Shown here piece by piece: positions 19,796 to 30,070 of a stretch of 64,000 nt of DNA (the stretch's first letter is position 1; each line of letters opens with the position of its first letter). The stretch is taken from NCBI RefSeq assembly GCF_002967765.1, contig NZ_PUHY01000006.1, positions 558,001 to 622,000 of the forward strand, read 5' to 3'. The position numbers and the translations under genes are program-made. This DNA comes from Blastopirellula marina. Lineage in GTDB: Bacteria > Planctomycetota > Planctomycetia > Pirellulales > Pirellulaceae. The notes under the pieces are model-generated. The model saw only the letters and a list, made by a program, of their open reading frames with translations. It did not search any database and was not told the origin of the DNA.

Positions 19796-22700
19796 CTAAT
19801 CAGTGTCTCGCTGCTCCGAGGATGGCATCCGGGCCGTCCGAGATATGCGGACGAATTTCCATTCTTTGGGCAGAGGTCCCAAGTACTCGGGTGGCCGCGT
19901 TGCATCGGTCAGACGAATGGTCAGTTGATCGCCGTCGATGGTAACAGGTCCCCATAGCGTCCGATCGTTGTACTGGGCGAACTGATCGTTGGGCAACAAT
20001 TCATTCGCGGCCAGAGGAATCGACTCACCATTGAACTCAATTGTTGGTCCTGTCTCCAGAGAATTGGCCCGGAGGTTAAACGAACCCACAATTGCCTTGC
20101 CGTGACGTTCCTCCACTTCAAATCGCTGCCAGGTAAACAGCGACTTCTCAAAACAAAGTCGGGTTCGCGTATGTTCGTTTTTCGTGGCGGAATCATCCGA
20201 CTGGAACTTGAAATCAGAAACTTCTCTCCAATTACCTTGCAGACGCTTCCAAAGTTCGATTTCCTTTTCGACCTGTGTTCGTGTCGAATTGGTTACCCTT
20301 GCAAGGTGTATCTCTTCGGCCGGTTCAAATTCCCAAGTTGTCGGGGCTAAGTCCACGAATTCGTTTGGCTGCAGAACCTTAGTTATGATGATTTTCAAGC
20401 GATCTCCTTCGATACGATATTCGCCCTGCATCACTGTTTGAATCGTCGTCACGCGAAACGGGTACGGTTTTCCGTTCTGGGGATGAGCGGTCGCTTCCTT
20501 CCCGATGATCCGTTGAAACACCAAGGGCACTGGCTGATCACCCTCCGAAGCACCAATCTCTAGCATGCCCATCATCTTCTGATCGACACCTTGATCGAAA
20601 TCATGCTGCTGCAGCGTATAGCCTTGGCGATGAAAATGAAACTCACGTCCTCCGAAACGGGCCGCTCCTCCTTCCTTGGAATTCCCTCTGACTTCTCGCC
20701 AGCGACCTTGTAGCGGAAGGAAGTTTATCAAAGGAGATTCCACCAATCCCTTTTCACTCTCACTCAATTCTCTTGTATTCGTATGGTCTTGCGAAGAACG
20801 GAAATCTTGCTCCTTGTTGCCAAGTATCTCAGCTTCTACTTTACCCTTAACTTTCATCCTCCGCTCGACACCTCCATCCGCCGTCACAACAACTTCATTG
20901 GTACCTTCACTAGCACCGTCTTTTAGCTTACAAACCACTTCCAGAACCGCTTCTTGATGGCGAAGTATCAGCGGAAGTGACCACACCACACTTCGATCAC
21001 CATCTTTGGCAGGATCGGTCCGGGATACCACTTGCAGATTTGGATCGATCGATACTTTAACGCTTGAATTCTTCAGAGCTGAGTATCCGTTATTCTTCAC
21101 ACGAATCACAAACAGCAGCGTCCCATCATCCTTGCTCCTGGCGGAACCATCAAGATCGAAGGTGGGTGGCTGCTCGGAAACATTCATGAACGGGTTTTTG
21201 ATATCATTCCCTTTGATCAATGTACATGACTTCGCCAGGTCTTCGGCAAGAGGTGAGTCAGCGGGAATGTCGATATCGGATAGTTGCAGACGCCCTTCCG
21301 TAAGTTTCGTAGAATCGCAAGTCGCAGTGAAGATTCGCTTACGCTCAGTCGGGCCAAACGGATCCATCGTTTTACCAACGGCGACTTCTTCATCAAAAGT
21401 GATCGTACTCGCCCGTACATCTCGTGAAACCCATCCAGTAATGATCCTTCCCGCCCGCTTGCCGGTAGCCTGAAGCCAGAATCGATCAAACTGCACTTTA
21501 AGCGTCCAATCTTCGCTCTGCCAAACGCCTTGAAGTGGAGTCAATTCAGGCAGGAGGATCTCTGGCGGTGCTATCCGTCTCTGTGAATTAGAACGACTTG
21601 GACCAGTCCTGGACAACGATGAAGAGTCGACCTCCGGTTGGGATTGGCTTTTATCTCCCTGTATCGTAATCTTTCGCTCGAAACCATCATCCGCCGTGAC
21701 CGTTACTTCACACGTTCCTTCGCTGACACCATCTTTCGGTTTGCAGACGATCTCCAGAAAAGCTTCTTGACGGGGAAGAATTCTCGGAAGCGACCAAACG
21801 ATGCCGCCTTCGATATCCTTTGCAGGATCGGTACGAAAAATGACTTCAAAGTTGGAATCGACTTTGGCTTCGACCTTTATATTGGAAAGCATGACGGCAC
21901 CGTTGTTGAAGAGACGAATCCGAAACATGATCGTCCCATCCGGAATCGTTCTACTCGTACCCTCGATTACGATGGTCGGCTTTTGACTGGGATCGGCAAA
22001 CGGATCAGCGGCCGGTTTCGTCTTGGTGAACGACCAGGTATCAGCGACTTGCCCGGCCAATGACGAATCATCGGGAATATCGATTGCAGTTAAGTTTAAG
22101 CGTCCCTTTTCGAGTTCGGCAAAGTCGATATTGGCCGCAAGCAATCGTCCTTGATTTGTTGAACCGAATGGGTTTGCTTGAGGTCCGCTTACCTCTTCCT
22201 CAAAGATCACTTTTTCGCTTGGGGAATTGAGGAGAACTCTACCGGTGATATGCGCACCGTTATTTCTCATTTGCAGAAACTCGAACCGATTAAAGTTGAC
22301 GATAAGCCGCCACCCATCGGCTTGCCAATGCCCTTGCATGGCTTGCAATTCCGGGGACACAGGTCCCGTTCGGGTAAACTTTGGTTTAACATCAGCTTGG
22401 GTGGTAATGAACAAGTCGCCATCACGGATGACATGCCGCAGCTTGAGTGGGTTCAATAACTTGCGCAAACCTTCCTCTAGGGTCAGCTCGTTCACATCAC
22501 AGCTCACCTCCACCGTTTCTCGAATTCCGGCTGCATTCAGTGCCGTATGATCAAACACGATACTGATACCGTGCAGTTTTTCGAGAAAGCCAACGACCAT
22601 GACCAGCGGTGTGCGAACGAACTGAATTCTTGTCTCCGAATGAAGCTGCTGCTGGATCTTCTCTACTCGCTTCGCATAGGCACGGTTCAGCTCGGCGATT

Positions 22701-25700
22701 TCCTCAGGCTTCAATTCCGCATTTTTAGAACTGCTCTCAGAGGCAGCGTTGGCCTCCTGCGACCCATTGGATTTTGAGTTGGATAGTTCTGTTTTCGTTC
22801 CTAGGCGCGGCGGATAGATGCGAGGGAGTTCCTTTATCCAGTTTGGATTCTCCCTGGCACCACTAGGACTTTGAATGCTGCGGGCTTTCTTTAGCTTCCA
22901 AGTCACCGGCAAAGGGCCGAGTTCGTCTGGAGGATTAATCGCCTGATCGATTGTGACAACAAGATCGTCCTCTGCCTGTTGGTAGGTGCCAATCAAGGTC
23001 TGCGGTTGCTCCTGGCGGGAAAACCGGTGGAACATAATGCGACTGGGAGCACCGCCGTTCCCAACTTCGATATCAACCATTGTTCCAATAAACGATCGCT
23101 GCATTATCGAGCGGGTTGGACTGTCACGTTCGGTCTTCCAGACCAGGTTCGCGTTTCTCTCAGTGAGAATGAACTCCGTAAGATATGCTTTGCCAGGCAT
23201 CGGCAGATCTGCCTCTCCGCCGCGCAGCTGATCCACGGCAAACCACGTCCCCTTTAGCTTTGCCAAGGCATCCGAAATCGGTTCTTGGTCATTGAATTTC
23301 TTGAGGATTCTCTCGCCAATCGCCTTTTGAAGCTCAACGTCTTGGCTCGGTGTGTTTTCGTTCGGCGACAACGGCATACGAACCCACTTGCCGCTTTCCA
23401 CCGAAAAGATTTGGCGATGGTCAGCGAACTCTACTTCCAAACCGTCAACAGCATCCGGATGGAAACCGCTCTCGTAACGCGGGACATGCAGCGTTCCCGT
23501 TCCATCACGCGTAATATTTGGTAAGTGCGGCACTGCCAACTCGTCCCATGTGCCAGTCTCGGCACTGAAGGCAATCAAACGCTGATCGGCGAGATAGTAA
23601 CCAACGCCCTGACCGGCCGTCATGGCATACAGTTCGCCTATCAGAGGTTGTGCTGGTCGATACGGGCAGAAGTTGCCTTGTATATCTGTCGCCACCAATT
23701 CCGCAATCGGATCTCCAGAAATGTTAAAACCAACAAATCCGGTCTCGGCAGGCGAGTCGCCGGTTGTGACTTCCTGGACTTTCAAACCGGCGGAAAACTG
23801 ATACCGATGCCAGGTATCGGATGTCTTTGTGTAAGTGAAATAAAGATTGTCTCGCTTCCGGACAAAGACCTGAAATTCGTTCAAGTCAACACTAGGTTCG
23901 GCAGTAACAACCTTCCCGTCATCACCAGGATCCCGTACCAGAACACCACGCTGCAGTTGCCACTTTGCTGGCAAGTCGATCGAGCGGAACGTCTTCGCAT
24001 CATCACTCTCAACATCCAATGTCAGCTCGTTCCCCCGCGATTGAAAACTGACTTTCAACTTCGGCTGATCGCGAAACGCAAACTCAACGTAGCCGTGGTC
24101 ACTCATCGTTCCCCAAATTTCGTCGATGACGTTTTGGTTGGGATCAACTACCTGCATCCCTACGTTCATCCCGATGAACCGAAAGCGGACACTCGCCAAC
24201 GGGTCGCGATACGCCTTCAGTTCGTCACCGATCGGAGTAATCGCCGTCCAGGTTCCTTGCAGTGCCCGGATCGGAAACGGCAAGGCTTCGCCAGAGCGGT
24301 AGTTACTGAGGTCGCGTTGAATCGGCACACGAGTGTCGGTCTTCGTCGGATCGACTGCGTCGACCGGTACACCTGTTTCATTTCCGTTTCGCCCGATTCC
24401 GATATTGCGAAACAGCTTCTCATTCGCAGGCACGGACTTCGCTGATTCGACGATATGAACAAGCTTCTGATCTCCCCGCGTCAGCATCACTTCGCCATTC
24501 TTGACGTCCAGCCCGTCGTGCTCTCCTTCGATCTCGACCACATATTGCCCGGCAGCCAGGCGGACTTCGTTTTCTCCTTTGACCACGGTTAGCTGCTTGG
24601 CGATTTCGTTTCCCTGAGTAATTCGTATGGAAACATCGTCGGAGTCGCTTTGAATGGTGATTGTGCCTTGGTTGGTTTCCAGCACAACGAAGATACCAGC
24701 CAGCAGTAGCGCAAAACCGCCAAGCGCCGCCATGACAAGATTCCGACGCCGCGCACCTCCATCGTTTTCGGTCAACGGTGGTTCGGTCGGACGTGGTATG
24801 CCGGTAGGGTCTTGCAAGTGGGCCAGCCAATCGCCAAGCAGCGTTTCGACTTCAGCTGCCGATTGATAGCGTGCATCTGGTTGTTTCGACAGCAATCGCC
24901 GCACAATCTGATCGAGCCAAACTGGGATCTCCGAGTCTTGCTCGGTCAGGCTGCGGGGCTGGTCGCTCGTGATTCGGTTGAGAACGCCCATGGTTGTTTC
25001 CGCGCGGAACGGGGAATGCCCCACCAGCATCGCGTACAGCACACTGCCGAGACTGAACAAATCGCTGCGGGCATCCAGCGTTTCGCCGCAGGCTTGTTCT
25101 GGGGACATGTACTGCGGTGTGCCGACCAGCGTCCCGCTTTGTGTCATACTGGCGTCGTCGACGGTGCGAGCCAAGCCAAAGTCGGTAATCACCACTCGCT
25201 CGACGCCGTTATTCAGCAAGATATTGGCTGGTTTTACATCACGGTGAACAAGCCCTTGCTGATGCGCGGCGGCCAAGCCTGCGGCGATCTGACGACCGAT
25301 TCGCAGGACTTCTTTCACTTCGAGAGGACCACTTTCTCGAATCCGATCTTCCAGCGAACGCCCTTCCAAAACCGGCATCACCAAGTAGGGCAATCCTTGT
25401 TCCTGATCGACCGTTTGAATCGGTACGACATGCTCGTGAACCACTGCCGCGGCTGACTTTGCTTCGCGCGAGAACCGCTTACGTGCCGCCGCGCTGGCTG
25501 CAAGCTCCGGCGAGAGAACTTTGATCGCCGATTGGCGATCGAGCGATGGATCGTACCCACGCATCACAATGCCAGTGCCGCCCCGACCTAGAATCTCTAG
25601 AATCTCATAGCGGCCAAACCGCCCGAGCGAGTCTGGCTGATCGCTCGGCTGGAGGAAGCCAATCCAGATCGAATTCTTCGAGTTCGATCCCTCGTGCGAA

Positions 25701-25897
25701 GTGGCCGTTTCATTCGGTTTCAGATAGCCACGCAGCTCGCTCCAATCGACACCGCATTCGGCCAGAGTTTCTAGCTTTGACTGACACTCGGTACACGTTT
25801 CAATATGCTTGGTGACGTCTTGCTGCTCTTGTGGACGAAGTTGATCGTGCAGAAGCCGTTCGAGAACCGTGTCTTCGTAATGAAATCGGGCTACCAT
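19796..25897 (-). CDS. Giant membrane Ser/Thr protein kinase with repeated extracytoplasmic LQGxW modules
   Basis: A protein of about 2033 residues. The N-terminus has a zinc-finger-like HIETCTEC (anti-sigma type, about 31-38). A complete Ser/Thr kinase follows (about 90-350), with LGRGGTGIVMRG, the Lys in SAIKVL, HRDVKPANILL and DFGLAR. One membrane segment lies near 390-410. The long remainder, presumably extracytoplasmic, holds six modules that each begin LQGxW or LKGxW (near nucleotides 24260, 23250, 22350, 21545, 20715 and 20245). It also has a secretin/STN-like segment (about 22660-22390). Modules three and four, each with a following CARDB-like beta domain, are near copies. The start at 25897 is preferred because it lies 4 bp after the sigma factor stop, with GAAAGG upstream. 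The kinase probably controls its partner sigma factor. Confidence 0.9.
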   Translation of the reverse strand: MVARFHYEDTVLERLLHDQLRPQEQQDVTKHIETCTECQSKLETLAECGVDWSELRGYLKPNETATSHEGSNSKNSIWIGFLQPSDQPDSLGRFGRYEILEILGRGGTGIVMRGYDPSLDRQSAIKVLSPELAASAAARKRFSREAKSAAAVVHEHVVPIQTVDQEQGLPYLVMPVLEGRSLEDRIRESGPLEVKEVLRIGRQIAAGLAAAHQQGLVHRDVKPANILLNNGVERVVITDFGLARTVDDASMTQSGTLVGTPQYMSPEQACGETLDARSDLFSLGSVLYAMLVGHSPFRAETTMGVLNRITSDQPRSLTEQDSEIPVWLDQIVRRLLSKQPDARYQSAAEVETLLGDWLAHLQDPTGIPRPTEPPLTENDGGARRRNLVMAALGGFALLLAGIFVVLETNQGTITIQSDSDDVSIRITQGNEIAKQLTVVKGENEVRLAAGQYVVEIEGEHDGLDVKNGEVMLTRGDQKLVHIVESAKSVPANEKLFRNIGIGRNGNETGVPVDAVDPTKTDTRVPIQRDLSNYRSGEALPFPIRALQGTWTAITPIGDELKAYRDPLASVRFRFIGMNVGMQVVDPNQNVIDEIWGTMSDHGYVEFAFRDQPKLKVSFQSRGNELTLDVESDDAKTFRSIDLPAKWQLQRGVLVRDPGDDGKVVTAEPSVDLNEFQVFVRKRDNLYFTYTKTSDTWHRYQFSAGLKVQEVTTGDSPAETGFVGFNISGDPIAELVATDIQGNFCPYRPAQPLIGELYAMTAGQGVGYYLADQRLIAFSAETGTWDELAVPHLPNITRDGTGTLHVPRYESGFHPDAVDGLEVEFADHRQIFSVESGKWVRMPLSPNENTPSQDVELQKAIGERILKKFNDQEPISDALAKLKGTWFAVDQLRGGEADLPMPGKAYLTEFILTERNANLVWKTERDSPTRSIMQRSFIGTMVDIEVGNGGAPSRIMFHRFSRQEQPQTLIGTYQQAEDDLVVTIDQAINPPDELGPLPVTWKLKKARSIQSPSGARENPNWIKELPRIYPPRLGTKTELSNSKSNGSQEANAASESSSKNAELKPEEIAELNRAYAKRVEKIQQQLHSETRIQFVRTPLVMVVGFLEKLHGISIVFDHTALNAAGIRETVEVSCDVNELTLEEGLRKLLNPLKLRHVIRDGDLFITTQADVKPKFTRTGPVSPELQAMQGHWQADGWRLIVNFNRFEFLQMRNNGAHITGRVLLNSPSEKVIFEEEVSGPQANPFGSTNQGRLLAANIDFAELEKGRLNLTAIDIPDDSSLAGQVADTWSFTKTKPAADPFADPSQKPTIVIEGTSRTIPDGTIMFRIRLFNNGAVMLSNIKVEAKVDSNFEVIFRTDPAKDIEGGIVWSLPRILPRQEAFLEIVCKPKDGVSEGTCEVTVTADDGFERKITIQGDKSQSQPEVDSSSLSRTGPSRSNSQRRIAPPEILLPELTPLQGVWQSEDWTLKVQFDRFWLQATGKRAGRIITGWVSRDVRASTITFDEEVAVGKTMDPFGPTERKRIFTATCDSTKLTEGRLQLSDIDIPADSPLAEDLAKSCTLIKGNDIKNPFMNVSEQPPTFDLDGSARSKDDGTLLFVIRVKNNGYSALKNSSVKVSIDPNLQVVSRTDPAKDGDRSVVWSLPLILRHQEAVLEVVCKLKDGASEGTNEVVVTADGGVERRMKVKGKVEAEILGNKEQDFRSSQDHTNTRELSESEKGLVESPLINFLPLQGRWREVRGNSKEGGAARFGGREFHFHRQGYTLQQHDFDQGVDQKMMGMLEIGASEGDQPVPLVFQRIIGKEATAHPQNGKPYPFRVTTIQTVMQGEYRIEGDRLKIIITKVLQPNEFVDLAPTTWEFEPAEEIHLARVTNSTRTQVEKEIELWKRLQGNWREVSDFKFQSDDSATKNEHTRTRLCFEKSLFTWQRFEVEERHGKAIVGSFNLRANSLETGPTIEFNGESIPLAANELLPNDQFAQYNDRTLWGPVTIDGDQLTIRLTDATRPPEYLGPLPKEWKFVRISRTARMPSSEQRDTD
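20838..22356 (-). repeat. Intragenic tandem duplication (two copies of about 235 codons)
   Basis: Two consecutive segments of the giant kinase gene, about 22356-21645 and 21549-20838, encode the same order of motifs. Each has LQG(H/V)WQ, then (F/D)EEEV, DPFG-like and DIP(D/A)DS sites. Each ends with F(V)IR...NNG, RTDPAKD, VWSLP, QEA(F/V)LE(I/V)VCK and G(V/A)SEGT. The residues between are diverged, so the duplication is not recent. A linker of about 30 codons separates the copies. Confidence 0.75.
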
Positions 25898-25901
25898 CGC
25901 G

Positions 25902-26510
25902 TTAGCCTTTCGCAGAAAGGGACTGTGGGTCCATGTGCTGGACATACTCTTTCAGCTTGGCTAGAACTCGACACCGCGCGACGCGAATCGCCCCAGGTGT
26001 TTTGCGCAGATCAGCAGCGACCTTTTCGCTTGATTCCCCTTCGACACCAGTTCGCCAGAATGCTTGCCACGTGTCGTCGGTAAAATACTCACGAGCCTGG
26101 TTGGCGGCCCAAGTAAAAACCTCACGGCGATATTCTAGATCGAATAGCGTGGCCGATTCGGTATCTTCAGCGGCATGTTCATGCAGCAACTGCAACATGC
26201 GCGTGTCACCGCTACCCTGGGGCTCCTTCTGACGGGTCAGAAAGTTGATCATCAGATTTCGCGAAATCCGAAACAGCCAGCCACGAAAGCTGCCTTTTCC
26301 TGATTCGGGGTCGAAACGTTCGATCGCTCCTTGAACCGCAGCGAACACGTCCTGCACCAGGTCTTCGGCATCGGCATGCTGAATCCCCTTTCCACGAGCC
26401 AAGCGATAAACGAGCGGCTCGTAGATCGTCACAAACTCTTGCCACGCCGCTTGTTGCGATGTGTCTTGAATCTGTACGAGCAGTGATCTTCGCGTTTCTG
26501 GTCCTTGCAC
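25902..26510 (-). CDS. ECF RNA polymerase sigma factor
   Basis: A 202-residue extracytoplasmic-function sigma factor. Region 2 (about 25-95) includes DAEDLVQDVFAAVQ and FRGWLFRISRNLMINFL. Region 4 (about 130-195) includes a SSEKVAADLRKTPGAIRVARCRVLAKLKE helix-turn-helix. It directs RNA polymerase to its own promoter set. The kinase gene starts 4 bp after its stop, so the two form a unit. The kinase's N-terminal zinc-finger-like motif suggests it may hold or modify this sigma factor. The gene follows the MoxR-type operon by 118 bp on the same strand, with no visible terminator between. Confidence 0.94.
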   Translation of the reverse strand: MQGPETRRSLLVQIQDTSQQAAWQEFVTIYEPLVYRLARGKGIQHADAEDLVQDVFAAVQGAIERFDPESGKGSFRGWLFRISRNLMINFLTRQKEPQGSGDTRMLQLLHEHAAEDTESATLFDLEYRREVFTWAANQAREYFTDDTWQAFWRTGVEGESSEKVAADLRKTPGAIRVARCRVLAKLKEYVQHMDPQSLSAKG

Positions 26511-26628
26511 AAGCTTTCTCCTACCCGTTTACACACACGCGATGGACATGTGTTACAGCAGGCAAGCAGATTTTAGCCAGAAACTTCAAGCAATGCCCGA
26601 AGATTCGCCACCAAAGAAAAGTTAGCGA

Positions 26629-27690
26629 CTACGATTCCTCTTGGTCACCCTTCGTTTCACTGTCCCCTTCCCCTGCCGTTTCTTCCTTACTAGCAGGCTC
26701 GGATTCAGTGGGTTGCGTAGCTGACTCGTCGGCCGATTCATAGAGTTTGGCCAGCGGGATTAGAATCTCTTCCAGCCGCTTCAGATAGTCTTCTTCCGAG
26801 TAGTCTTGCCTTTGCTGGCGAAGCTCAGCCAGTTGGCGTTCCAACTCGTCCCTTTTTTCGCGGAGCACATCCGAAAGGATGGTCGCATCTTCGCCTGGGA
26901 CCAGAATGAACTGATTCGCGAACGTACCGTCAGGCAGCGTCCCATCTTTGGCGGTCTTAGTAATGTGAATTCCACGGAACCAATCAAACGGCGTTCCCTT
27001 GCCGTCGCCGTTGTCATCCAGCAACGAATGTTCAGTCGCTAATTGCGATTCTGATTCGTAATACTGCTGGGTCTGTTTTGCAGCTGCAAGCCACGCTTCC
27101 AACAACGAGGTGTGCCCATCCTTATCGAGGTCACCGGAAGCGTCGCCGATCGTTCGCGAAAGGTAATCGCCAAAGCGCGCGAAGTTGTATTCGTAACCGC
27201 TTTGAGTCGCCGTCACGACTACCCGGTTCGGGCCCGCAATCGCGCTGACAAACGGTCCACTGGCCGACGCACAGTTGACAATTGCCGTTCGAGCAGAAAT
27301 CGGCTGAAGTTGTTCGGCCAGTTCGGCAGAGGTAATATCAGTCCCACGGAGGTTGAACTTCGCCTTCTTACCGTCAAAGGTTCCGTGTCCGATTAATACG
27401 AGCCAAATCGTCTCAGGCGGCTCTTCGGTGAGAGACGCCAGAGTTTCAAAAAGAATCTCTCGATCTGTTTTTGCCCCTTCCGTTCGCTCAGCCAATCCAA
27501 TTTCGACATGGCGACTCTTGGCCTTCGTTGAAGCTTCTTTCCAGCGAGCAGCCCACTCGGTAAACATCTCGCCATATTTCGCTTCGCCAGGTTCTCCCAC
27601 GACAACAATCACCGCCGTGGAAGAGGCCGCAACTTCCGCTTGTGATTCTACTTCGGCCATCAGGGCGAAACAGGCAACCAGCCACAACAT
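26629..27690 (-). CDS. Exported caspase/C13-like peptidase domain protein
   Basis: A 353-residue protein with a signal peptide (MLWLVACFALMAEVESQA). A region of about 150 residues resembles the caspase/legumain (C13) fold. The catalytic-type His is in IGHGTFDG (H102), and the Cys is in IVNCASASG (C140) at the end of the next strand pair. EF-hand-like Asp-rich loops (SGDLDKDGHTS, LDDNGDGKGT) follow, then a Glu/Gln-rich coiled coil and an acidic, low-complexity tail. The start at 27690 leaves one base after the stop of the upstream gene, so it is the last gene of the MoxR-type operon. Peptidase activity is inferred from the His/Cys pair only. Confidence 0.8.
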   Translation of the reverse strand: MLWLVACFALMAEVESQAEVAASSTAVIVVVGEPGEAKYGEMFTEWAARWKEASTKAKSRHVEIGLAERTEGAKTDREILFETLASLTEEPPETIWLVLIGHGTFDGKKAKFNLRGTDITSAELAEQLQPISARTAIVNCASASGPFVSAIAGPNRVVVTATQSGYEYNFARFGDYLSRTIGDASGDLDKDGHTSLLEAWLAAAKQTQQYYESESQLATEHSLLDDNGDGKGTPFDWFRGIHITKTAKDGTLPDGTFANQFILVPGEDATILSDVLREKRDELERQLAELRQQRQDYSEEDYLKRLEEILIPLAKLYESADESATQPTESEPASKEETAGEGDSETKGDQEES

Positions 27691-27691
27691 C

Positions 27692-30070
27692 TTAGGCAAG
27701 TCCTTTCCAGCGCCGCAGTCCCCACTCGAATACCAGCAGACCAACCGCCAATAGAAACACAGCCCAAGTGTGCCACACCGAATGAATCTTCGGCTCAACC
27801 ACAGGGATGTCGCGATTAGAGAGGGTTCGCACAAATGATTCGAGACCGCTGAGCGAGACCATCTCGCCACCCGATTCGCGGGCCATCGTTTCGAGAAAGT
27901 CACGATTCGGTTTCAAGGTAAAGAATTCATCACCGGCCGGCTCGGAAACCCAACCGGTCTCGGTTTGTTTAATTTCGCTTCCATCTGGATTCCGTGCTGT
28001 TACCTTCGCCCGATAAGCACCTGGCGTCCGCGGAACATAGTTCGCGGCATACTGCCCCGAGACCGCATCCTTCGGTTCAGCCGTCAGCGTCAACGTTTCC
28101 CCTGTCGGCGTGCTGACCTCGATCGAAACGCTGGCATTATCAAGCGGTTTGAAGTTCTCGTCGTTGACCTCGACAGCAATTTCCAGGGGATGATTGGGAT
28201 CGTCTTGCTGACGAATTGCCTCCACCCGCACGCGCTGCGGGACATCGCCCACCAACCAGCGAATCGTCTGCCGCCAAGCTTTTTCCAGATCTTCATTATC
28301 GGGCGAAGCTTGATGCAGCTTCCACCGCCACAAGTCACCCACGAATAGCGCGCCAGTGCGTCCTTTACCGAACCGTTGCGTTACCAAGGCTGGTCGCTGT
28401 TCTCCCTGGGAGGTCTTCACCGACAGCAGTTCACTTGCCCCGGGCTTCAGCGAACCGACCGAGTTCAGCGTTCGTAGTTTTGGCATTTCAATGAGCCGCT
28501 GTAATTCTTCCTCTTGCGTCGTTCGCACGCGGACCCAAGGTTCCAGTAGCCCCTCGCGGGTGAGTGACAATCCGAACTCTTGTTGTTGTGGTGGTGACTT
28601 CACGCTGCTTAAGTAGATTGGCAACAATTCGCCGATCGGGGATCGGTGGTAGTCACCTTCCGCGAAAGATTCCATTCCACCTAGCATCAACAGCCCGCCT
28701 CCACGCAAGCTGACGAATTGCTGCACAAGCGACTTTTGCTGCTGTGTGAAAAAATCGGCTTCCAGGTCATCCAGGATGATCGCATGGTATTCGAACAACT
28801 CGTCGGCCGACTTGGGGAAGCCCCCAGACAGCTCTCCTTCTTCTAAATTACCGACCCGCAGCAGAACAGCTTCGTCGTATTGTTCGACTTGTTCTTTATC
28901 TTCGTCATCCGTGTTAGTAAAGATACGATTCGCGTTTGAGTCCTTTTCTCGGAACTGGAACTTTGGTTCTTTCTTAGCAATTCGAATCAAACCGTGTAGT
29001 TCCACTTCGATATCGTCGGCCAACGAGCGATTGAGAAACTTGAATTCCCAGTTCGGCCGTCCTGACACGTAAAGCACGTTGTACGGTCCCTGCCCGCGAT
29101 TGACCATCACCATCCGGCTGTTGTTCAGCAGCGTCGACTCGGTACTCTTGGTCGCATCGGTGAAAAGTCCTTTCTGCGATTGGGCGTAGGCACGAACCTG
29201 ATAAAACAACACACCACGCTGCTCAGGTTTGACCTGAAAACGAACCGAGAAAGCTTGGTCGTCACGGATATCGGTTACCGTTTGCGTTTGCAGTAGTTCC
29301 CCCTTTTCATCGAGAAGCTCCGCCACTACTGATTGCCCTGCGAAGCCCTTCCCTTCAATCTCTGCGGTGACTGTAACAGGGGCGGCTTCGAAGTTGGTTT
29401 GACTGGCCGTCACGCGCTGCACACCAATATCACTGGCCGTGTCTTCGCTGCCAAGCATCACAGGAAAGATGGGTGGATAGCTGCTCCAATCGATGTCCAC
29501 TTCGGGAAAGTCGGTTGCATTGCCATCGGTGAAGAGTAAGATCCCAGCAATGGGACGTTCCGCGTACCGCTCGGCCATCGAGGTCAACGAATTGACAATC
29601 GCGGAACCACTTCCTTCCGCCGCATATTCCTCAAATTCACCTACCGGAACAAGCTGCTGATCAAACTCGTAGCGACGAACATCGAATTCCTGACCGAGAC
29701 GAACTTGCCATGGTTGGCTTCGCTCGAGTTGTTCTTTCAGTAATTCAGCCCGAGTATTTGCCTCGTCTTGATCGGCGACTTGCAGACTTTGCGAACGATC
29801 AGCCACTACAGCAAACAGATTTGCCCCAGGGACTGGCTTCGAGTCGCTACGCATCGGCTCGACCAACATCATGGCCAGAAGAACAATTGCCAGCGACTTA
29901 AATGTGGCGCAGCAGGCCTTCAACCACAAAGGTGCCTCGATGCTTCGGTAGGCCCATAGCACGAGCAGGAAGACGCTCCCACCGAGTAAACAGGCGGGAA
30001 CAATCCAGTTGCGAGCCGCCCAGACATTGGGCCATTCAAGGATTAGTTGCTCCTGGATCCAGTCGCTCAT
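27692..30070 (-). CDS. Large membrane protein with VWA-like and glutamine-amidotransferase-like regions
   Basis: A 792-residue protein. Two N-terminal membrane segments (about 23-42 and 52-72) are followed by a VWA-like region with a DRSQS motif (FAVVADRSQSLQV, near 90) and ILLFTDGNATD. Two beta-sandwich segments flank a class I GATase-like Rossmann region (YNVLYVSGRPNWEF, then VSLRGGGLLMLGGMESFAEG, near 330-500). A final membrane helix (about 765-785) precedes RRWKG. The GATase-like part lacks a recognisable catalytic Cys, as is usual for this planctomycete group. ATGA overlap with the upstream stop (30067-30070) shows translational coupling in the MoxR operon. It is probably part of an envelope complex. 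Function unknown. Confidence 0.85.
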   Translation of the reverse strand: MSDWIQEQLILEWPNVWAARNWIVPACLLGGSVFLLVLWAYRSIEAPLWLKACCATFKSLAIVLLAMMLVEPMRSDSKPVPGANLFAVVADRSQSLQVADQDEANTRAELLKEQLERSQPWQVRLGQEFDVRRYEFDQQLVPVGEFEEYAAEGSGSAIVNSLTSMAERYAERPIAGILLFTDGNATDFPEVDIDWSSYPPIFPVMLGSEDTASDIGVQRVTASQTNFEAAPVTVTAEIEGKGFAGQSVVAELLDEKGELLQTQTVTDIRDDQAFSVRFQVKPEQRGVLFYQVRAYAQSQKGLFTDATKSTESTLLNNSRMVMVNRGQGPYNVLYVSGRPNWEFKFLNRSLADDIEVELHGLIRIAKKEPKFQFREKDSNANRIFTNTDDEDKEQVEQYDEAVLLRVGNLEEGELSGGFPKSADELFEYHAIILDDLEADFFTQQQKSLVQQFVSLRGGGLLMLGGMESFAEGDYHRSPIGELLPIYLSSVKSPPQQQEFGLSLTREGLLEPWVRVRTTQEEELQRLIEMPKLRTLNSVGSLKPGASELLSVKTSQGEQRPALVTQRFGKGRTGALFVGDLWRWKLHQASPDNEDLEKAWRQTIRWLVGDVPQRVRVEAIRQQDDPNHPLEIAVEVNDENFKPLDNASVSIEVSTPTGETLTLTAEPKDAVSGQYAANYVPRTPGAYRAKVTARNPDGSEIKQTETGWVSEPAGDEFFTLKPNRDFLETMARESGGEMVSLSGLESFVRTLSNRDIPVVEPKIHSVWHTWAVFLLAVGLLVFEWGLRRWKGLA

